This document shows positions 59,813 to 64,000 of a stretch of DNA of 64,000 nt, piece after piece. A model generated the notes under the pieces. It was not told the DNA's origin and made no database searches. It saw only the letters and a list, made by a program, of their open reading frames with translations. Every line of letters begins with the position of its first letter. The first letter of the stretch is position 1. The translations under genes were made by a program, and so were the position numbers. The stretch is from Myxococcus llanfairpwllgwyngyllgogerychwyrndrobwllllantysiliogogogochensis (lineage in GTDB: Bacteria > Myxococcota > Myxococcia > Myxococcales > Myxococcaceae): assembly GCF_006636215.1 (NCBI RefSeq), contig NZ_VIFM01000032.1:1-64000 (forward strand), read 5' to 3'.

Positions 59813-61632
59813 TGCATCCGGACATCTGGAGGGCCTTCCAGCAGCTGCATGCGCTGCGCTCGGAGGCTCCACCGCTGGTCCTGCGCGAGCACATCGAGGA
59901 CCCGCCCGCGTCCTTTCAGCAGGAGCGCCTGTGGTACCTGGACCAGGCGAACCCGGGCGGCTCGGCGTACCACCTGCCCGTGGCCTTCCGTCTCTCCGGT
60001 CCGCTGGACTGGCGAGCGCTGCGCCTGGCCCTGGAGGCGCTCGAACACCGGCACGAGTCCCTGCGAACCTCGTTCGACTCCAGCCGTGGCAAGGTCGTCC
60101 AGCGCGTCCGCGCGCCCGGCGCCTTCGTGCTCCCCACCGTCAGCCTGCGCGACGAGGCACAACGGCCCGAGCAACAAGAGGCCCGGCTGCGAGAGGCACT
60201 GGGTCGGGAGGCCTGGCGCCCGTTCGACCTCCACCGGGAGGCCCTGTTCCGCGCGACGCTGTTCGTCCTGGGCGCGCGGGAGCATGTCCTCCTGCTCAAC
60301 TTCCACCACATCATCTACGACGGCTGGTCCCAGGACGTGCTCTTCCGGGACCTCTCGGAGCTGTACACGGCCTTCCACGAAGGCGGCTCCGCGCCCCTGC
60401 CGGAGCTGGACGTGCGTTGCACGGACCATGCGCTCTGGCAGCGCAAGTGGCTCCAGGGCAGCGCTCGCGAAGCGCTTCAGGCGTACTGGCGGGAGCACCT
60501 GAAGGAACGGCTGCACGGCCCCCGCCTCGCCTCGCGGACGCGGGCTGGCAACGTGACCGCACCGGGCCTGCGCGAGCTGGGACGGCTGCCCATCACGCTC
60601 TCTCCAGAGCTCTCCAACGCCATCCTCCAGTTCACCCGGGAAGCGGGCGCCACCGTCTACATGGTGCTGCTCGCCGCGTTCCACGTCCTGCTGCATCGGC
60701 ACTCCGGCGGGCAGGAGCGGCACTTCGTGTGCAGCCCCATCGCCAATCGTCCGCAGGCGGAGACCGAGCGCCTCATCGGCTACTTCGTCAACCTGCTGGT
60801 GTTGCCGGCGGACCTGCGCGGTGACCCGAGCTTCCAGCAACTGCTGGAGCAGGTGCGCGGTGTCGTGGCGGGCGCGCTGGCGCACCAGGACCTCCCCGTG
60901 CAGCTCCTCGACGGAGTCGACCTGGGCGGCGAGCCCTTGTCCCAGGCCCTCTTCGCCTTCGAGAACACCCCTCGCTTCCCGCTCCAGCTCACGAAGCTCG
61001 ACGTCGCTCCCGTCGAGCTCGAAGGCGGCACGTGTGACTTCGACCTGTTCCTCGCGCTTCACGAGGAGAAAGGCGTCATCTCGGGCACGCTCAAGTTCTC
61101 CCGCCAGCGCTTCGAGACGGATGAGGCGGCGAGGCTGCTCCGCGACTTCGAGACCATCCTGAGCCGGGCCGTATCCGCGCCGGGGCAGGCGCTCTCGGCC
61201 TTCCTTCCCGACCTCATCGTGCCCCGCGCCGACACGCCGCCGGAGCCCATCACCCCGGAGCCCGCACGTGCTCCGCTTCCGCCACCGTCCACGGACGTGC
61301 TCGCGGCGCTGGGCGCGGCCAGGCCTGAGCAGCGCCGGGCCTTGATGAGGGATTACCTGCGGGGCACGGTCATCCGCGTCGCGCTCCGGGGACAGACGCC
61401 GGACGTCGCGTTCCAATCCCTCCAGGAGCTCGCGCTCGACTCGCTCCGGCTCATCGAGCTGACGGGACGAATCCGCACTGAGCTGTCCATCGACATGCCC
61501 GTCTCCCACTTCTTCGAGGCGACGAGCGTGGATGTGCTGGCGGATGAGCTGCTCACGCGGTGGCTGCGCGCGCAGTTGACGGAGCCCCGAGCCCCCGCGG
61601 TCGGTGGGCGACGAGAGCTTCTCACGCTGTAG
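59812..61632 (+). CDS. NRPS condensation-carrier didomain protein
   Basis: 606 residues. A condensation domain covers about 30-450, opening SFQQERLWYLDQ (C1) with the catalytic motif HHIIYDG (His165, His166, Asp170), GYFVNLLVLP (C5) and HQDLPVQLL. A Pro-rich linker leads to a carrier domain with LALDSLRLIEL, phosphopantetheine Ser544. There is no adenylation domain, so its carrier must be loaded in trans. It may move the pyrrolyl unit from the free carrier to its own carrier, or join it to an amine. It is translationally coupled to the carrier gene. Confidence 0.9.
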   Translation: MHPDIWRAFQQLHALRSEAPPLVLREHIEDPPASFQQERLWYLDQANPGGSAYHLPVAFRLSGPLDWRALRLALEALEHRHESLRTSFDSSRGKVVQRVRAPGAFVLPTVSLRDEAQRPEQQEARLREALGREAWRPFDLHREALFRATLFVLGAREHVLLLNFHHIIYDGWSQDVLFRDLSELYTAFHEGGSAPLPELDVRCTDHALWQRKWLQGSAREALQAYWREHLKERLHGPRLASRTRAGNVTAPGLRELGRLPITLSPELSNAILQFTREAGATVYMVLLAAFHVLLHRHSGGQERHFVCSPIANRPQAETERLIGYFVNLLVLPADLRGDPSFQQLLEQVRGVVAGALAHQDLPVQLLDGVDLGGEPLSQALFAFENTPRFPLQLTKLDVAPVELEGGTCDFDLFLALHEEKGVISGTLKFSRQRFETDEAARLLRDFETILSRAVSAPGQALSAFLPDLIVPRADTPPEPITPEPARAPLPPPSTDVLAALGAARPEQRRALMRDYLRGTVIRVALRGQTPDVAFQSLQELALDSLRLIELTGRIRTELSIDMPVSHFFEATSVDVLADELLTRWLRAQLTEPRAPAVGGRRELLTL

Positions 61633-61662
61633 CCACACCACGCGCACAGGGGGATTCCAAAC

Positions 61663-62826
61663 ATGAGCTATCAAGCCGACGCCTGGGTCATTCGCGAGGG
61701 TGGCACCGATGAGCCACGGCGCGCCCGACTGACGCGCACGCGCGTCACCGTCGACGCCATCCAGGAAGACGAGGTCCTCGCGGCGCCGCTCTACGGCTGC
61801 TGGGAGGGAAACAACGAGCACGCGCTCGAACGAAAGCCCATCGACATCTGCAAGGTCCGCCAGGAGCAGGAGATCGTGCTCGGCAACGCGGGCGTCGTCC
61901 GGGTGCTCGAGACGGGCAAGGGCGTCACCCAGGTCCAGGGCGGCCAGCTCGCGATGATGTTCCCGAGCGGGGAGACGGATGCCCACGGCTACACCGTGAA
62001 GGCCCTGGGCTACGAGGCCCCGCGACAGATGGGCTGCATGGCCACGCTGATGAAGCTCAAGGGCCGGCAGGTCATTCCCATTCCGGAGAACACACGGCAC
62101 TCGCTGGCGCAGTGGGCGGCCTTCAGCGTCCGCTATGTCACCGCGTGGGCGAACTGGCGCGTCGCTTCGGCGGTCTTCCGAACCCAGATGACGGAGCAGG
62201 AGTGCCCGTCGCCGCATGTCTGGGGTTGGGGCGGAGGAACGACGCTCGCGGAGCTGGCGCTCGCCAGACTCCAGGGCTGCCGCGTCGTCATGCTGTCCGG
62301 CGCGCACCGGCACCTGGATGAGATTCGAGGAGCGGGCCTGGAGGTCATCGACCGGCGCGCCTTCAGCGGCTTGAGCTACGAGCCGGAGCGCTGGGATTCC
62401 GACCCGGATTACCGCGCCCGCTATCAGGCCGCGGAGGCCGGGTTCCTCGCGGAGGTCTCTCGTCGCACCGACGGAGAGATGGTCCACCTGTTCCTCGACT
62501 ACATCGGCACGCCCGTCTACCGGGCCACCATCAAGGCCCTGGCCCGACAGGGTGTGATTGCCACCGCCGGCTGGAAGGAAGGCATGTCCATCTCCCTCTT
62601 GCGCGCCCGCGAGTGCATCACCCGGCATCAGCACGTCCACACCCACTACGCGCGCTATCAGGAGGGCGTGGACGCGGTGGCCTTCGGAGAGGCCCACGGC
62701 TGGATGCCCGACGTCGGCCCGCGCATCCACACCTTCGACGAGCTGCCCGAGCTGGCGGAGGCGTACCGCGCCGGTCACACCAACTACTTCCCCTGCTTCA
62801 CCATCAACGAGGAGGGGAAGACTTGA
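61663..62826 (+). CDS. medium-chain dehydrogenase/reductase lacking usual zinc ligands
   Basis: 387 residues. The MDR fold is recognisable by a GroES-like N-terminal part and a nucleotide site GWGGGTTLAELA around residue 185. The GHE segment that binds catalytic zinc in alcohol dehydrogenases reads GNAGVV, so zinc catalysis is unlikely and it is closer to enoyl-type or quinone-type reductases. It sits inside the NRPS operon, overlapping the next gene by four bases. It could reduce a carrier-bound enoyl, an imine or a thiazoline/oxazoline ring. The substrate is unknown. Confidence 0.8.
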   Translation: MSYQADAWVIREGGTDEPRRARLTRTRVTVDAIQEDEVLAAPLYGCWEGNNEHALERKPIDICKVRQEQEIVLGNAGVVRVLETGKGVTQVQGGQLAMMFPSGETDAHGYTVKALGYEAPRQMGCMATLMKLKGRQVIPIPENTRHSLAQWAAFSVRYVTAWANWRVASAVFRTQMTEQECPSPHVWGWGGGTTLAELALARLQGCRVVMLSGAHRHLDEIRGAGLEVIDRRAFSGLSYEPERWDSDPDYRARYQAAEAGFLAEVSRRTDGEMVHLFLDYIGTPVYRATIKALARQGVIATAGWKEGMSISLLRARECITRHQHVHTHYARYQEGVDAVAFGEAHGWMPDVGPRIHTFDELPELAEAYRAGHTNYFPCFTINEEGKT

Positions 62827-64000
62827 GTCGGGACAGCGGGGTGACGGCACTGCTCACCCGCCTCTTCGACCTGGGGATTCGTCTCTGGGTGGAGGGCGGA
62901 AGGCTCGCGGTGGATGCACCGGAAGGCGCGCTCACCGCCGACCTGCGCGCGGAACTCTCCGCACGCAAGGCGGAGCTCATCGCGCTGCTCGACGACAGCA
63001 TGGGGGATGCACGCGCGGCGGAGCTGCCCGCGCTCATCTGCCGCCCCGAGGAACGGGACGAGCCCTTCCCGCTCACCGACATCCAGCAGGCCTACTGGGT
63101 CGGCCGTGGCGGCGACTTCGAGCTGGGCGCGGCCATCCACGTCTACGTCGAGATAGACAGCGAGACGCTGGACCCCGCGCGCTTCGGTGAAGCGTGGCGA
63201 CGCCTCATCCAACGCCACGAGATGCTCCGCGCCGTCGCCCTGCCCGACGGGACGCAGCGCATCCTCCGCGACGTCCCCGACTACGAAGTGGCTGTCGAGG
63301 ACTACCGCGCGCTGTCCCCGGAGGAACGTCAGCGCCGCCTGGACGCCCACCGAGAGCGGCTGGCGCAGCAAATCCTGCCGCTCGACACCTGGCCCCTGTT
63401 CGAGATTCGCGCGGTGCGGCTGGAGGAAGGCCACCGGCTCTACTTCAGCATCGACTGCACCTTCGTCGACTCGTGGAGCGTGCAGGTCCTCTTCCGGGAG
63501 CTCATCCAGCTCTACGCCGACCCGGACGCGACGCTGGACCCGCGCGAGCATGGCCAGTCGTTCCGCGACTACGTCCTGGCCACGCGCGCCCTCCAGGAGA
63601 CGGAGCTCTACCGTCGCTCGGTGGATTACTGGCGCGGAAGGATTGCCACCCTGCCCCCTGCGCCCGACCTTCCCAGGGTCCAGCAGGTGGGTGCGCCCCG
63701 TCATCCGCACTTCGTGCGCCGTGAAGCCCGCATCGAGCGAGCACGTTGGGAGCGCCTGGTGGAGCGCGCACGCGAGCTTCAGCTCACGCCCACGGGGCTG
63801 CTGCTCGCCTGCTACGCGGAGGTCATCGCCCACTTCAGCAAGAGCCCGCACTTCACGCTCAACGTGCCGCTCTACAACCGACTTCCCCTGCACGAGGACG
63901 TGGGGAAGATGGTGGGGACCTTCTCCTCGTTCCTGCTCGTCGAGGTAGACCACCGCGCGGGCGGCACCTTCCAGCAGCGGGCCCGAGCGCTCCAGGAGCA
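62823..64000 (+). CDS. NRPS, TubC-type docking domain plus heterocyclization domain, 3' partial
   Basis: Open to the right edge (392 residues seen). The start is TTG 62823, overlapping the previous stop as TTGA, with GAGGAGGGGAAG upstream; GTG 62841 is the alternative. Residues 7-56 match the TubC_N docking domain (LLTRLFDLGIRLWVEGG, LSARKAELIALL). A cyclization domain follows, with FPLTDIQQAYWVGR and the catalytic pattern DxxxxDxxS (Asp211, Asp216, Ser219) in place of HHxxxDG. Such domains condense and cyclise Ser, Thr or Cys to oxazoline or thiazoline. The adenylation domain choosing between them lies beyond the window. Confidence 0.92.
   Translation, partial: MSRDSGVTALLTRLFDLGIRLWVEGGRLAVDAPEGALTADLRAELSARKAELIALLDDSMGDARAAELPALICRPEERDEPFPLTDIQQAYWVGRGGDFELGAAIHVYVEIDSETLDPARFGEAWRRLIQRHEMLRAVALPDGTQRILRDVPDYEVAVEDYRALSPEERQRRLDAHRERLAQQILPLDTWPLFEIRAVRLEEGHRLYFSIDCTFVDSWSVQVLFRELIQLYADPDATLDPREHGQSFRDYVLATRALQETELYRRSVDYWRGRIATLPPAPDLPRVQQVGAPRHPHFVRREARIERARWERLVERARELQLTPTGLLLACYAEVIAHFSKSPHFTLNVPLYNRLPLHEDVGKMVGTFSSFLLVEVDHRAGGTFQQRARALQE

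Noticed and set aside
59533-62850. 1105-codon frame antisense to the NRPS genes
   Set aside because: No motif, and the sense strand has complete carrier, condensation and reductase signatures.

Overview
The window is high-GC DNA with GC-rich third codon positions, dense genes and many secreted lipoproteins (thirteen proteins have a clear lipobox). It also carries a serine/threonine kinase with TPR repeats, a six-PAS histidine kinase and the start of a nonribosomal peptide synthetase (NRPS) cluster. This combination points to a predatory myxobacterium (Myxococcota, most likely the Myxococcus/Corallococcus/Pyxidicoccus group). That assignment is inferred from gene content, not from a marker gene.

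Layout. 1-5.2 kb: two adjacent ClpA/ClpB-like double-AAA+ ATPases with altered motifs; the first is cut by the left edge. 5.2-17.5 kb: a 2-hydroxyacid dehydrogenase, a zinc-finger/kinase/TPR protein, an M28 peptidase, a PAS histidine kinase, a collagen-like lipoprotein and a secreted metzincin-like protein. 17.7-24 kb: a co-directional minus-strand redox block. It holds a RegB/RegA-type two-component pair, a cytochrome-b-like membrane protein, a dihaem cytochrome c lipoprotein and the 2Fe-2S and molybdopterin subunits of a periplasmic molybdenum hydroxylase. 24-33 kb: an M23-like secreted protein, two helical-repeat proteins, a glycosidase and a 1479-residue lipoprotein with eight Cys/Asp-rich repeats. 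33-35.6 kb: thiD, then a DGPF (YciI-like) protein and its ECF42-type sigma factor, with a candidate promoter. 35.7-47.6 kb: tandem ferritin-like lipoproteins sharing a 112-base identical block, a subtilase, a CotH-kinase lipoprotein, an OpgC-like membrane protein, a cytochrome c peroxidase-like protein, a beta-carbonic anhydrase and a pentapeptide-repeat protein. 47.6-52.2 kb: a stretch visibly richer in A/T with small orphan secreted proteins, ending at a tRNA-Leu(UAA). 52.4-54.5 kb: a lipoprotein amidohydrolase.

54.9 kb to the right edge is the most notable region: a single-strand operon-like NRPS locus. It encodes, in order, a cobalamin-binding radical SAM enzyme, a prolyl-carrier-protein dehydrogenase, a stand-alone adenylation domain whose specificity residues read as a proline code, a carrier protein, a condensation-carrier didomain, a medium-chain reductase lacking the usual zinc ligands, and an NRPS opening with a TubC-type docking domain and a heterocyclization domain. 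The inferred product starts with a pyrrole-2-carboxyl unit made from proline, followed by an oxazol(in)e or thiazol(in)e ring. Radical SAM methylation and a reduction are possible extra steps. The divergent region upstream carries three near-identical palindromes centred exactly 21 bases apart and a separate 14-base perfect palindrome, which look like operators.

Functions come from motifs and family knowledge read by eye; no database search was possible.
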